Positions 1 to 8,733 of a DNA stretch of 54,556 bases are shown in pieces; positions within the stretch are counted from its first letter, which is position 1, and each line of letters begins with the position of its first letter. Origin of the DNA: DASQPA01 sp035644215 (lineage in GTDB: Bacteria > Acidobacteriota > Thermoanaerobaculia > Multivoradales > UBA5704); NCBI GenBank assembly GCA_035644215.1, contig DASQPA010000319.1:1-54556 (forward strand), given 5' to 3'. The notes below the pieces were generated by a model that was given only the letters and a program-made list of their open reading frames with translations, was not told where the DNA came from and did no database searches. The translations under genes were made by a program, and so were the position numbers.

Positions 1-122
1 GCCACCCTGCTACAATCCGCCCCCGAACCCCCCCGCGAGGCACCTGTCGCGGGCGCAGCCTCCTTCTGCACTCTGCTAGAGAGCATGCGGCCGTTTCTGA
101 GCCGTCGCCAAGAGAGGACACC

Positions 123-2435
123 ATGCCCGAGACGCCCGAGAGCACCGACACCCAAGAGGTCCCCGGCTGGGGGCTTCCCGTCACGCTGGTCCTGCTGATC
201 GCCGTCCTCCTCGTGGTCTGCGCCCGGCTGGCGCCGCCGGCGGCCAAGCCGGCGACCGCGCCGGCCGGCGAGTTCTCGGCCGGCCGCGCCCGGGCGGTGC
301 TCGCCGAGATCGTCGGCGAGGGGAAACCCCACCCGGTGGGGAGCGCCGCCAACGCCGCGGTGCGCGAGCGGGTGGTCGCCGTCCTGCGCCGGCTGGGCTA
401 CACGCCACAGGTCGAGTCGGGCTATGCCTGTACCGCCCTCGGCAACTGCGCGGCGGTCCAGAACGTCGTCGCCGAGCTCCCCGGTCGCGAGCCGGGGACG
501 GCGGTGGCGCTCGTCGCCCACTATGACTCGGTGGGGGCCGGCCCGGGCGTCTCGGACGACCTCGCCGGCGTCGCCTCGATCCTAGAGATCGCCCGCATCC
601 TGAAGGCGGAGCCGCAGCCCAAGAACTCGGTGCTCCTCCTCCTCGACGAGGGAGAGGAGGCCGGCCTCCTGGGCGCGCGGGCCTTCGAGGAAAGGCCCGA
701 GGCGAGCCGGGTCAAGGCGGTGGTCAACCTGGAGGCACGCGGCACCGAGGGGCAGAGCCTGATGTTCGAGACCGCTCCGGACAACGCCTGGCTCCTCCCC
801 CTGTTCCATGTCCCCAACCCGGCCACCAGCTCGCTCTTCATCACCCTCTACGAGTTCCTGCCCAACGACACCGACTTCTCGGTCTTCAAGGCACATGGCA
901 TCTCGGGCTTCAACTTCGCCTATATCGGCGGCGCCGCGCGCTACCACACGCCGCTCGACGACCTGAAGCACCTCTCGTCGGCCAGCCTGCAGCATCACGG
1001 CGACAACGGCCTGGCCACCACCCGCGCCCTGGCCCAGGCCGACCTCGCTCACCCCCGCCCCGGGCGGGCCGTCTTCTTCGACCTCCTGGGTCTCGGGCTC
1101 ATCTGGTGGCCGGCCGGCCGCGGCGTGCTCCTCGCCGGCCTCGCCCTCCTGCTCCTCGTCGTCCTCGCCGTCCGCCTCAAAGCCGCCCGGCGGACGACGA
1201 TCGGCGCGCTCCTCCTGGGAATGGTCGCCGTGCCGCTCGCCCTGGTCGCCGCCGGGGCCGTGGCCTTCGCCGTCGCCTTCCTCCTCCGCCTGACCGGACC
1301 CGGCCTGCGCGTCCAGTGGCCCGCCCACGCCCTCCCCGCCGTCGGCACCTTCTGGCTGCTCGCCATCGCCGTGACCGCGGGCCTCGCCGGCCTCCTGCGC
1401 CGGGCCCGCTTCGCCGGCCTGTGGACGGGAATCTGGCTGGCCTGGGCGCTCGTCGGCCTGCTCCTCGCCCTCTGCCTCCCGGGGGTCTCCTATCTCTTCC
1501 TCGTCCCGGCGCTCGCCGCCGGGCTCTGCGGCCTCCTCCTCCCGGCAAAGGCCGGGGCCGCGGGGATCGCGGCGGTGGTGTCGGCGGGCGTCGCGGCGGT
1601 CGTCTGGTTCCCCATCCTCTTCCTCCTCTACGACGGGTTGGGGACGGGGGGGCTCCTGGTCGTCGCCGCCCTCCTCGCCGTCTTCCTCACCGCCATCGTC
1701 CCGCTCGTCGCCGCCGCCGGGGCCGGGTGGCGCCGCGGGCTGCCGGTCGCGGCCGCCGGGCTCGCCCTCCTGTTCGCCGTGGCGGTCGCGGTGACGCCGG
1801 TCTATTCGCTCGACGTGCCGCGGCGGATGAACCTCGTCTACCACCTGGACGGCGACGGCGGCACCGCCCGCTTCCTGCTGCTGACCCCGCCGCCCGTACC
1901 GCCGGCGATGCGCCAGGCCGCCAAGTTCGGCGCGCTTCCGGAGACGCCCTTCCCCTGGTCGATGCAGAGACAGTTCGTCGCCCCCGCTCCGGCCCTCCCG
2001 CTCGCGGCCCCGGCCCTCGTCCTGCTCGGGGAGACGAACGAGGGGGGGAAGCGCCATCTCCGCCTCCGTCTGACCTCGCCCCGCGGTGGCGCCTCGGCGG
2101 TCCTCGTCATCCCCAAGGCGGCCGACCTGCAGTCGATGACCGTGGCCGGGCACGAGGTCCCCTCCCCCGCGACCGATCGGCGCTTCGCCGGCCTGGCCAA
2201 GGCGGACTACCGCATCGTGGCGATCGACGCCCTGCCGGCCGAGGGGGTGGAGATCGAGGCGGTTCTCGGTGCGGCGGGTGCGGTGGGCGCGGCCGGCCAC
2301 CAGACCTGGACGGTGCTCGACGGCTCGCCGGGCCTGCCGCCGGCCGCGGCCGCCCTGGCCGCAGCGCGGCCGGCGAATGCCTCTTCGATCCAGGATGGGG
2401 ATCGGACGATGGTCAGCCACCGGGTCCAGATCTGA
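123..2435 (+). CDS. M28 family zinc aminopeptidase with multi-pass membrane C-terminal half
   Basis: 770 aa. An N-terminal membrane anchor (about residues 18-38) precedes an M28 peptidase domain (about 45-310). The expected two-zinc ligands are visible: His in AHYDS (about 133), Asp in SDDLAG (about 146), the Glu pair in DEGEEAGL (about 176-179), Glu in NLEARG and His in YHTPLDD. About eight hydrophobic segments follow (roughly 335-590), then a soluble C-terminal domain. This layout matches the ERMP1/vacuolar-membrane-protease branch of M28; the catalytic domain should face the periplasm. The ATG is preceded by AGAGAGGA at good spacing. A TACAAT -10-like hexamer lies at 11-16, but its -35 is outside the window. 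Function as an aminopeptidase is inferred from family; the natural substrate is unknown. Confidence 0.9.
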   Translation: MPETPESTDTQEVPGWGLPVTLVLLIAVLLVVCARLAPPAAKPATAPAGEFSAGRARAVLAEIVGEGKPHPVGSAANAAVRERVVAVLRRLGYTPQVESGYACTALGNCAAVQNVVAELPGREPGTAVALVAHYDSVGAGPGVSDDLAGVASILEIARILKAEPQPKNSVLLLLDEGEEAGLLGARAFEERPEASRVKAVVNLEARGTEGQSLMFETAPDNAWLLPLFHVPNPATSSLFITLYEFLPNDTDFSVFKAHGISGFNFAYIGGAARYHTPLDDLKHLSSASLQHHGDNGLATTRALAQADLAHPRPGRAVFFDLLGLGLIWWPAGRGVLLAGLALLLLVVLAVRLKAARRTTIGALLLGMVAVPLALVAAGAVAFAVAFLLRLTGPGLRVQWPAHALPAVGTFWLLAIAVTAGLAGLLRRARFAGLWTGIWLAWALVGLLLALCLPGVSYLFLVPALAAGLCGLLLPAKAGAAGIAAVVSAGVAAVVWFPILFLLYDGLGTGGLLVVAALLAVFLTAIVPLVAAAGAGWRRGLPVAAAGLALLFAVAVAVTPVYSLDVPRRMNLVYHLDGDGGTARFLLLTPPPVPPAMRQAAKFGALPETPFPWSMQRQFVAPAPALPLAAPALVLLGETNEGGKRHLRLRLTSPRGGASAVLVIPKAADLQSMTVAGHEVPSPATDRRFAGLAKADYRIVAIDALPAEGVEIEAVLGAAGAVGAAGHQTWTVLDGSPGLPPAAAALAAARPANASSIQDGDRTMVSHRVQI

Positions 2436-2461
2436 TCCGGGAAACCGGCCCCAAAAGAGAA

Positions 2462-2488
2462 GAGCGCGGGGCCTTGAGCCCCGCGCTC
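2462..2488. terminator. Bidirectional Rho-independent terminator
   Basis: A perfect 11-bp stem, GAGCGCGGGGC/GCCCCGCGCTC, with a 5-nt loop is followed by ATCTTTT on the plus strand and flanked by CCCCAAAAGAG on the left, giving a T-run on the minus strand. It sits between the 3' ends of two convergent genes and probably ends both transcripts. Confidence 0.85.
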
Positions 2489-2523
2489 CAATCTTTTGAA
2501 CTTGACGGGCTGGACCGTCGGCT

Positions 2524-2865
2524 CTACTTGCTCGGCGCGGCCGCCGGCTCGATCGAGGAGACCGCGATCGCGTCGCCCTTGACCTCACCCTTGACCGTGA
2601 CCTCGTGGCCGATGTGCTCCTTGGCTACGTCCTGCTTGTCGAGCTTGTAGATCTTCTTGTCGCCGTTGTTGTAGAAGACGAGCTTGGCGCCCTTGTCCAT
2701 GCACCTCTTGGAGCAGGCGGCATGCTCGGCCTTGGCGCCCTTGGCGCCGCAGTTTTCGTCGGTGATCCAGCCGTTCCAGCTGCCGGCGTCGGCCAGCAGG
2801 CTGGCGAGCGGCAGGAGGGCAAGGACCACGGCGAGGACGGTGACGAGAACGGACAGTCTCTTCAT
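2524..2865 (-). CDS. Small secreted protein with Cys-rich middle
   Basis: 113 aa. The start was set at the ATG preceded by AGGGAGGA rather than at a longer in-frame extension. A signal peptide (about residues 1-25, ending near LLADA) is followed by a compact domain with WNGWITDENCGAKGA, then HAACSKRCMDKGAK, then a beta-rich stretch containing GHEVTVKGEV. This resembles small exported proteins with an OB-like GxVxVxGxV strand pattern, common in Acidobacteria, but I cannot name a function. The three cysteines (C-x(11)-C-x(3)-C) could form a disulphide or metal site. It is convergent with the M28 peptidase and shares its terminator. Confidence 0.8.
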   Translation of the reverse strand: MKRLSVLVTVLAVVLALLPLASLLADAGSWNGWITDENCGAKGAKAEHAACSKRCMDKGAKLVFYNNGDKKIYKLDKQDVAKEHIGHEVTVKGEVKGDAIAVSSIEPAAAPSK

Positions 2866-3196
2866 TCGCGATTCCTCCCTTAGAGAGTTTGAAATTTCGG
2901 GATAAACCCGGGTTGTCGCGGGGATCATACAGCAAATCGACGAATTTGGTCCCCCCTGCTCACGGCGGGCGTCCCGGAGCGCTCCCCGCGTGACACTAAG
3001 AGGCAGAAGCAAGCCATGCAGGAAAAATGGCGCAAGTGGTGCGTGTATGCTTCAAATAGCGATGCATCCGGCGATAGCGTTGGCAGGAAACAGCTAAAGT
3101 TGAACCGACTAGAACGATTGCCGTCCTTATTCGTATAAAATTCATTGTGCCGTACCCCGGCACCGTCTTAACGTTCGAAGGGATTGGGAGTGAACC
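2866..3196. other. Divergent intergenic region, less GC-rich
   Basis: 331 bp between two divergently transcribed genes. TATAAA at 3134-3139 is a plausible -10 for the downstream decarboxylase gene, but I see no convincing -35 at 16-18 bp. No RNA gene, repeat or attachment site is recognisable. Confidence 0.4.
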
Positions 3197-3667
3197 ATGG
3201 ACCAGCAGGACTGTAGCCAGAGCAAAAAGGACCAGCCCTCGTGGGGGTTCCAGCTGATCATCGACTGCTTCGGCTGCGACGAGGCGGCGTGCTGTGACCT
3301 CGAACGGGGATATGAGTTCCTCGACAAGATCACCCTGCACCTCCATATGACGAAGCAGACGCAGCCTTATGTCTTCAAGACCTGCGAGACGACCTTCCCG
3401 GGCAAGCCGGGCTACAGCGGCTGGATCCCGATCATCGAGAGCGGCATCCAGATCCATACTTCGGCCAACAACCGCTTCATCAGCATCGACGTCTACTCCT
3501 GCCGGCCGTTCGACGAGGCCGAGGTCGTGGAGTTCGTCAAGAAGTGGTTCGAGCCCAAGCAGATCGACACTCACTTCTTCTACCGGGGGATGGACTACCG
3601 CAAGAAGTCGTTCCCCGAGCGGGCGCTGGTCGAGGTCGCGGTCGACAGCGCGGGGGCGATCAGCTGA
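3197..3667 (+). CDS. speD: S-adenosylmethionine decarboxylase family protein (prokaryotic SpeH/SpeD type)
   Basis: 156 aa, somewhat longer than the usual 120-140 aa. The segment IIESGIQIHT (79-88) followed by SIDVYSC (96-102) lines up with the processing and catalytic region of the Thermotoga maritima enzyme. Ser82 would be the self-cleaving, pyruvoyl-forming serine; His87 and Cys102 keep the spacing of Ser63, His68 and Cys83 in that enzyme (+5 and +20). The usual ESH is ESG here. The family product is decarboxylated AdoMet for spermidine synthesis, but no spermidine synthase is nearby. An extra Cys-rich N-terminus (C24, C27, C32, C33) is unusual. It ends 13 bp before truA, suggesting cotranscription. 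Confidence 0.75.
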   Translation: MDQQDCSQSKKDQPSWGFQLIIDCFGCDEAACCDLERGYEFLDKITLHLHMTKQTQPYVFKTCETTFPGKPGYSGWIPIIESGIQIHTSANNRFISIDVYSCRPFDEAEVVEFVKKWFEPKQIDTHFFYRGMDYRKKSFPERALVEVAVDSAGAIS

Positions 3668-3680
3668 CATAATCCCCCGC

Positions 3681-4523
3681 GTGCCGACCTATCGCCTGAC
3701 GCTGGAGTACGAGGGGACCCGCTATCGCGGGTGGCAGGAGCAGCAGAACGCCCGGTCGGTCCTGGGAGAGCTGCGGCGGGCGATCGAGGAGGCTGCCGGG
3801 ACGGCGGAGGCGATCCGGGACCTGGGCGGGGCCGGGCGGACCGACGCCGGGGTCCACGCCCTGGCCCAGACCGCCCACGTCAGGCTCGCCCGGGCGGTCG
3901 AGCCCGAGGCCTTCCGCCGCGCGGTCAACGATCAGCTGCCGCCCGACATCCACGTCCTCGCCGTCGGGCGCGCCGCGGACGACTTCCACGCCCGTCACAG
4001 CGCCGTCACCCGCTCCTATCTCTACCAGGTCTCCCGCCGCCGCACCGCCCTCGCCAAGCGCTTCGTCTGGTGGGTCAAGAGCCCGCTCGACGCCGGCCGC
4101 ATGGCGGCGGCGGCGGCCCTGCTCTCCGGCCGCCACGACTTCCGGCTGTTCTGCGAACGCCCGGCCGAGCAGACGAGCACCCTGGTGGTGGTCGAGAGCG
4201 CCGAGCTCGTCGCCGCCGGCTCGCTCGTCCTGGTGCGGCTGGTGGCCTCCCATTTCCTCTGGAAGATGGTGCGCCGGGTGGTGGGGACGCTGGTCGAGGT
4301 GGGGAGCGGCCGTCTCTCCCCCGCCGCCTTCGGGGCCCTGGTCGAGGGCCAACCCCCCCGCCCGTCTCGCTCATCCCGCCCAGCACCGCGCGGGGACGGC
4401 CTGCCCGCCGAGTGGACGGCGCCCCCCTCGGGGCTCTTCCTCGAGCGGGTGCTGTATCCCGGCGATCCTCCCCTCGCCCCGCTGGCTCCCGCCGTGCCCG
4501 TCCTGGGAGAGCCCGGGAGGTAG
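3681..4523 (+). CDS. truA: tRNA pseudouridine(38-40) synthase
   Basis: 280 aa from a GTG start chosen because it begins the conserved TYRLTLEYEGTRYRGWQ strand and lies just after the upstream stop. The catalytic Asp is in GAGRTDAGVHA, and the C-terminal half has the conserved SHFLWKMVRRVVGTLVEVG segment. Length is slightly above the usual 245-270 aa because of a Pro/Arg-rich insertion near residue 230. The enzyme isomerises uridines 38-40 in the tRNA anticodon stem-loop. It probably forms a transcription unit with the following hydrolase and RNase D, both RNA/housekeeping-type neighbours. Confidence 0.93.
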   Translation: MPTYRLTLEYEGTRYRGWQEQQNARSVLGELRRAIEEAAGTAEAIRDLGGAGRTDAGVHALAQTAHVRLARAVEPEAFRRAVNDQLPPDIHVLAVGRAADDFHARHSAVTRSYLYQVSRRRTALAKRFVWWVKSPLDAGRMAAAAALLSGRHDFRLFCERPAEQTSTLVVVESAELVAAGSLVLVRLVASHFLWKMVRRVVGTLVEVGSGRLSPAAFGALVEGQPPRPSRSSRPAPRGDGLPAEWTAPPSGLFLERVLYPGDPPLAPLAPAVPVLGEPGR

Positions 4524-4540
4524 GGTATCCTTACCCGGCC

Positions 4541-5194
4541 ATGGACCTGCTCTACGCCGCCCACGTCCCCGAAGGCGACGGCCCCTTCCCCACCGTGATC
4601 GCGATCCACGGCTGGGGGGCCAACGCCCACGACCTCCTCGGCCTGGCCCCCCTGCTCCACGGCGGCCGCGCCCTCGTGCTCTGCCCCCAGGGGCAGGTCA
4701 AGGTGCCGGTCGGCGGCGGCAACCATGGCTACGGCTGGTTCCAGCTGACCCCCGGCGTGCCGACCGACGTCGCCGCCTTCGAGCGCGCGGCGACCACCCT
4801 CCGGGCCTTCGTGGACGGCGCCCAGGCGCGCTACCCCATCGATCCGAAACGGATCGTGCCCATCGGCTTCAGCCAGGGGGGAACGATGGCCTACGACCTC
4901 GCCCTGCGCGATCCCGAGCGCTTCGCCGGCCTGGCCGCCCTCTCTTCCTGGTTCCCCGGCATGCTCGCCGAGACACTCCCCAAGACCCCAACGCACGAGG
5001 GCTTCCCGGTGCTCGTCGTGCACGGCACCGAGGACCCCATGCTCGAAGTCGAGCGGGCGCGCGAGTCGCGCGAGCTCCTCCGCCCCTTGGGCGTCGCCCT
5101 GACCTACCGCGAGTTCGACATGGGCCACGAGATCCGCCCCGAGGCGCTCCGGGTGATCCTCAAGTGGCTCGACGAGAAGGCGTTCCAACGCTAG
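4541..5194 (+). CDS. Alpha/beta hydrolase, phospholipase/carboxylesterase family
   Basis: 217 aa. Catalytic triad visible: nucleophile Ser in GFSQGG, Asp in VHGTEDPM, His in DMGHE; the oxyanion motif is AIHGWGAN. It fits the carboxylesterase/YpfH/acyl-protein-thioesterase-like group (about 220 aa) with no signal peptide, so it is cytoplasmic. The ATG follows truA by 17 bp. The stop TAG overlaps by one base the GTG start of the RNase D gene, which argues for translational coupling. Substrate unknown. Confidence 0.88.
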   Translation: MDLLYAAHVPEGDGPFPTVIAIHGWGANAHDLLGLAPLLHGGRALVLCPQGQVKVPVGGGNHGYGWFQLTPGVPTDVAAFERAATTLRAFVDGAQARYPIDPKRIVPIGFSQGGTMAYDLALRDPERFAGLAALSSWFPGMLAETLPKTPTHEGFPVLVVHGTEDPMLEVERARESRELLRPLGVALTYREFDMGHEIRPEALRVILKWLDEKAFQR

Positions 5195-6405
5195 TGGCGG
5201 AGGAGGAGTCGGTCCAGCCGCACCGGCCGCGCCTGCCCCGCCTGCCGGTAACCGAGATCGCGAGCGACGCCGCCCTCGCCGCGGCCGTCCGCGGCTGGGA
5301 GGGAGCCTCGGCCCTCGCCCTCGATACCGAGTTCGTGCGCGAGCGCACCTTCTTCCCCCGGCTCGGCCTCATCCAGGCGGCGGACGACCGCACCGCCTAC
5401 CTGGTCGATCCGCTGGCGCTCTCGACTCTCGCCCCCTTCGCCGCCGTCCTCACCGCCCCGGGGACGCTCAAGGTCCTGCACTCGGCGAGCGAGGACCTGG
5501 AGGTCTTCACCCGCTCCCTGGGGGCGGTGCCCACCCCCCTCTTCGACACCCAGATCGCCGCCACCCTGGCCGGGGTCGGCGCCTCGCTCGGCTATCAGAA
5601 GCTGGTGGCGGCGGTGCTCGGGGTCGAGCTCGGGAAGGGGGAGACGCGCACCGACTGGCTCGCCCGGCCGCTCTCCGCCGCCCAGACCGCCTACGCCGCC
5701 GAGGACGTCGCCTACCTGCTGCCGGTCTACGAGCGGTTGCGCGCCGACCTCCTGGCGCGCGGCCGCCTGGCCTGGGCGCTGGAGGACTCGGCGGCCCTCT
5801 TGACCGGCCTCACCCGCCTGGACGAGGACCCCGGCGCGGCCTACCTGCGTATCCGCGGCGCCGGGCGTCTCGACCGCCGCCAGCTCGGGGTGCTCCAGAC
5901 CCTGGCCGCCTGGCGCGACCAGGAGGCACGGCGGCGCGACCTGCCGCGCAGCTTCGTGCTCCGCGAGGACCTCCTGCTCGCCCTCGCCACCCGCCGCCCG
6001 AAGACGGCGGGCGAGCTCAAGCGCCTGCCGTCGTTCGACGCCCGCCAGGCGGCCCGCGACAGCGCCACCTGGCTCAGCCTCATCGAAGAGGCCCTGGCGC
6101 GGCCGGAGTCGGCGCTGCCGCCGCCCCTGGAGCGGCTCCCCTTCACCCCCGCCGTGCGCCAGCTGGAGGACCGCCTGCGCCAGCTCGTCGCCGAGCGCGC
6201 CACGGCCCTCGAAATTCCACCCGAGGTCCTGGCCTCGCGCCGCAACCTGGGCTCCCTTCTGCGCAGCGCCCTGGTGGACCCCGAGCCACGTCTCCCCCGC
6301 GAGCTCTCCGGCTGGCGACGCGAGGTAATCGGCGAGACGCTCCTCGCCGCGGTCCGCACCGCCGCCCCGGACCTGCCGCAGAACAAATCCGCCGCCCGGC
6401 CGTAG
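5194..6405 (+). CDS. rnd: Ribonuclease D
   Basis: 403 aa from a GTG that overlaps the preceding stop codon. DEDDy 3'-5' exonuclease motifs are present: ALDTEFVRE (Exo I), HSASEDLEVF (Exo II) and YAAEDVAYLLPVY (Exo III, with the Tyr). HRDC-type helical segments follow, one beginning near RQLGVLQTLAAWRD. Length and order match typical RNase D, which trims the 3' ends of tRNA precursors and other small RNAs. Grouping with truA two genes upstream fits a tRNA-maturation theme. Confidence 0.93.
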   Translation: MAEEESVQPHRPRLPRLPVTEIASDAALAAAVRGWEGASALALDTEFVRERTFFPRLGLIQAADDRTAYLVDPLALSTLAPFAAVLTAPGTLKVLHSASEDLEVFTRSLGAVPTPLFDTQIAATLAGVGASLGYQKLVAAVLGVELGKGETRTDWLARPLSAAQTAYAAEDVAYLLPVYERLRADLLARGRLAWALEDSAALLTGLTRLDEDPGAAYLRIRGAGRLDRRQLGVLQTLAAWRDQEARRRDLPRSFVLREDLLLALATRRPKTAGELKRLPSFDARQAARDSATWLSLIEEALARPESALPPPLERLPFTPAVRQLEDRLRQLVAERATALEIPPEVLASRRNLGSLLRSALVDPEPRLPRELSGWRREVIGETLLAAVRTAAPDLPQNKSAARP

Positions 6406-6444
6406 AAACGGCTGGCCCCCCGATCGGATCGAGTGGACCCGGCC

Positions 6445-8397
6445 ATGAAGCTACGCACCCAGCTCGTCCTCGCCTTCCTCCTCCTCTCCGTCGTCCCCCT
6501 GGCGGGGCTCGTCTCCTATTCCTATGTCTCCTCCGTCCGCGCCTTCCGCCAGGCGGTCTGGGCGGAGTCGCGGGCCATGGCGGCGGAGATGGAGCAGCGT
6601 CTGGGAGCCGCCCGGCGGCGCCTGAAGCAGCGCCTGGACTCCGCCGCGGCGCTCCCCGTCGGTTCCGGAGGCGGCGGGGAGGAGGTCGTCCGCCAGATTG
6701 CCGACCGCCTCGGAGAGGGCCTCCAGCCGTACGTCGAGTCGCTGGAGTTCATTCCCGAGCCGCCGGCCGCCCCTGCCGCCGGCGCCCTCTACTACGTGCC
6801 CCCGAGGCCGCCGGCCCGTCCCCCCTCGCGGACACCGCCCGCCGTTCCCGGCCTCGCAGAGGAGATCCGGCGCAGCCAGGAGGTGGCGGAGAAGGCGCTC
6901 CACGAAGCCCTCGCCGCGCACCAGGTGGCGCTCCAGAACGTCATCGCGCGCTCCGACCTGCCGGCCGCGGCGCGCCGCAAGCTGACGGCGGAGCAGAAAA
7001 AGACCGAGCTGGTCCTCGGCAGCCTCGGCTGCCCGGTCCGGCGCGCCAACCAGGTGATCGGCCAGCTGCAGCCGCAGATCCGCGCCCAGGACCTGCTGCG
7101 CGGCGTGCTCGCCGGGGTGCGGCGCGACCAGGGGGAGATCCCGTTCGCGCTCGACGCCGAGCGCCACCTCTACACCCCGGTGCCGGCGGACGAGGCGAAG
7201 CTCCACGAGCTGCGGCTGACCGATCCGCCGTCGGCGCGGCCGCCCGCCACCCGCCGCGACTGGGTGGTGGTCACCCGCCAGGACCCGGGAACCGGCCTGC
7301 GCTTCGGCATCGCCCGGCCGATCCGCGAGTCGACCGAGGAAATCGGCCGCACCGCGGCGCGCAACCTCGCCTGGGGGCTCGGGCTGGTGGGGCTCGCCTG
7401 CGCCGGCATCTTCCCCCTCTCCGGGCGGATGACGCGAAACCTCTCGGCCCTCACCGCCAGCGCCGAGCGACTCGCCCAGGGCGACCTCGAAGCGCGGGTG
7501 CCGGTCGCCTCGAAAGACGAGCTCGGCCGTCTCTCTCAGACCTTCAACCGGATGGCCGAGGAGCTGGTCGAGCACCAGCGGCGCCTGCTGGCGGCGGCGC
7601 GCCTGCGGGAGGAGCAGGAAATCGAACGCCGCCTCTTAGCCGCCGAGCACGCCAGGAAGAGCGCCGAGCTGGAGCAGGCCCGCGCCTTCCAGCTCTCGCT
7701 CCTGCCGCGCGAGCTGCCGCGGCGCCCGGACCTCGATTTCGCCGTCCTCACCCGCACGGCGACCGAGGTGGGGGGCGACTACTACGACTTCCTCGAAGGG
7801 CCGGACGGCACCCTCACCCTGGCGATCGGCGACGCCACCGGCCACGGCGCGGCGGCCGGCACCCTGGTGACGGCGGTCAAAGGGCTCTTCATGGCCCGCG
7901 CCGGCGCCGTCTCCCCGGCGGTCTTCCTCGCCGAGTCGAACGAGGTGATCCGGCGCATGAACTTGGGGCGGATGGCCATGGCTCTCGCTTTGGTCGAGAT
8001 CGCCGGCCGGCGCCTGCGCTTCTCGGCCGCCGGCATGCCGCCGCTCCTTCTGGCGCGGGAGGGTCGCGTCGAGGAGGTCGCCCTCGACGGCACCCCCCTG
8101 GGCGCGCTCGCCGGCGCCAGCTATGGAGAAAGGGAGGTCGAGCTCGCCCCCGGCGACACCCTGCTCCTCGCCACCGACGGCTTCCCCGAGCTGCTCGGCG
8201 GCGAGGAAAACGAAACCGGGCAGGGCGAGCCGCTCGGCTACCCCCGCCTCGCCTCCCTCTTCGCCGCCGCATCCCCGCAGGAGCCCGAGCGCATCCTCGC
8301 CGACCTGACCGCCGCCGGCGAGGCCTGGCGCGGCGCGCGACCGCAGGGCGACGACATCACCTTCGTGGTGGTGAAGGTGCTCGGCGCGGCCGGGTAG
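6445..8397 (+). CDS. HAMP-domain PP2C/SpoIIE-type serine phosphatase
   Basis: 650 aa from the ATG at MKLRTQLVLAFLLL; a GTG four codons upstream is less likely. An N-terminal transmembrane helix (about 5-27) is followed by an extracytoplasmic region of about 280 residues with a Pro-rich stretch, a second helix (about 310-333), a HAMP domain (LTASAERLAQGDLEARVPV), a coiled coil (about 375-415) and a PP2C-like catalytic domain. Metal-binding motifs are VGGDYYDF, AIGDATGHG and GDDITFVVV. It is an RsbU-like membrane phosphatase, probably acting on an anti-sigma-factor antagonist. No anti-sigma partner lies in the window, so its target is unknown. Confidence 0.9.
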   Translation: MKLRTQLVLAFLLLSVVPLAGLVSYSYVSSVRAFRQAVWAESRAMAAEMEQRLGAARRRLKQRLDSAAALPVGSGGGGEEVVRQIADRLGEGLQPYVESLEFIPEPPAAPAAGALYYVPPRPPARPPSRTPPAVPGLAEEIRRSQEVAEKALHEALAAHQVALQNVIARSDLPAAARRKLTAEQKKTELVLGSLGCPVRRANQVIGQLQPQIRAQDLLRGVLAGVRRDQGEIPFALDAERHLYTPVPADEAKLHELRLTDPPSARPPATRRDWVVVTRQDPGTGLRFGIARPIRESTEEIGRTAARNLAWGLGLVGLACAGIFPLSGRMTRNLSALTASAERLAQGDLEARVPVASKDELGRLSQTFNRMAEELVEHQRRLLAAARLREEQEIERRLLAAEHARKSAELEQARAFQLSLLPRELPRRPDLDFAVLTRTATEVGGDYYDFLEGPDGTLTLAIGDATGHGAAAGTLVTAVKGLFMARAGAVSPAVFLAESNEVIRRMNLGRMAMALALVEIAGRRLRFSAAGMPPLLLAREGRVEEVALDGTPLGALAGASYGEREVELAPGDTLLLATDGFPELLGGEENETGQGEPLGYPRLASLFAAASPQEPERILADLTAAGEAWRGARPQGDDITFVVVKVLGAAG

Positions 8398-8620
8398 GGG
8401 CCGACTCCGCCGTCCGCTCGAGCTCGTCGAGTAGCCGCAGGCCCTCCTGGGCCGAGCCCATGGCCGCGCGAGCCCGAAACCGGGTCTCGGCGTCGAACTC
8501 GGTCAGAGCCACCGTCGACAGCTCCTCGATCAGCTTGTTCATACTGATGTTCCGGCGCAGGGCGAGCTGGCGCAGACGCTCGTGTTTTTCCTCCGGCAAT
8601 CGGATCGTCAAGGTCCCCAT
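8357..8620 (-). CDS. Ribbon-helix-helix (CopG/HicB-C-like) protein, orphan antitoxin candidate
   Basis: 87 aa. The N-terminus TLTIRLPEEKHERLRQLA and ISMNKLIEEL form a classic ribbon-helix-helix DNA-binding fold. The C-terminus is Arg/Pro-rich and probably disordered. AGGAG sits 9 bp before the ATG. Its 3' end overlaps the 3' end of the convergent PP2C gene by 41 bp, so the disordered tail is antisense to that gene. No toxin gene is visible on either side, so this may be an orphan regulator or a solitary antitoxin. Confidence 0.75.
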   Translation of the reverse strand: MGTLTIRLPEEKHERLRQLALRRNISMNKLIEELSTVALTEFDAETRFRARAAMGSAQEGLRLLDELERTAESAPTRPRRAPSPPRR

Positions 8621-8693
8621 GAGGTCATCTCCTGCAGGATCTCCTCAGGTCGAACGGCGCGGAGGATCTCGGACGACTCTGGGGGGATGGGCG

Positions 8694-8721
8694 CGCTCGC
8701 CGGCCGGGCGGCCGGCGAGCG
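8694..8721 (-). terminator. Strong hairpin downstream of the membrane-anchored protein gene
   Basis: A 12-bp perfect stem, CGCTCGCCGGCC/GGCCGGCGAGCG, with a GGGC loop begins just after the stop codon of the minus-strand gene to the right. There is no clear T-run, so it may be a weak terminator or mRNA-stabilising hairpin between that gene and the ribbon-helix-helix gene. Confidence 0.5.
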
Positions 8722-8733
8722 GGGATAGCCTGC

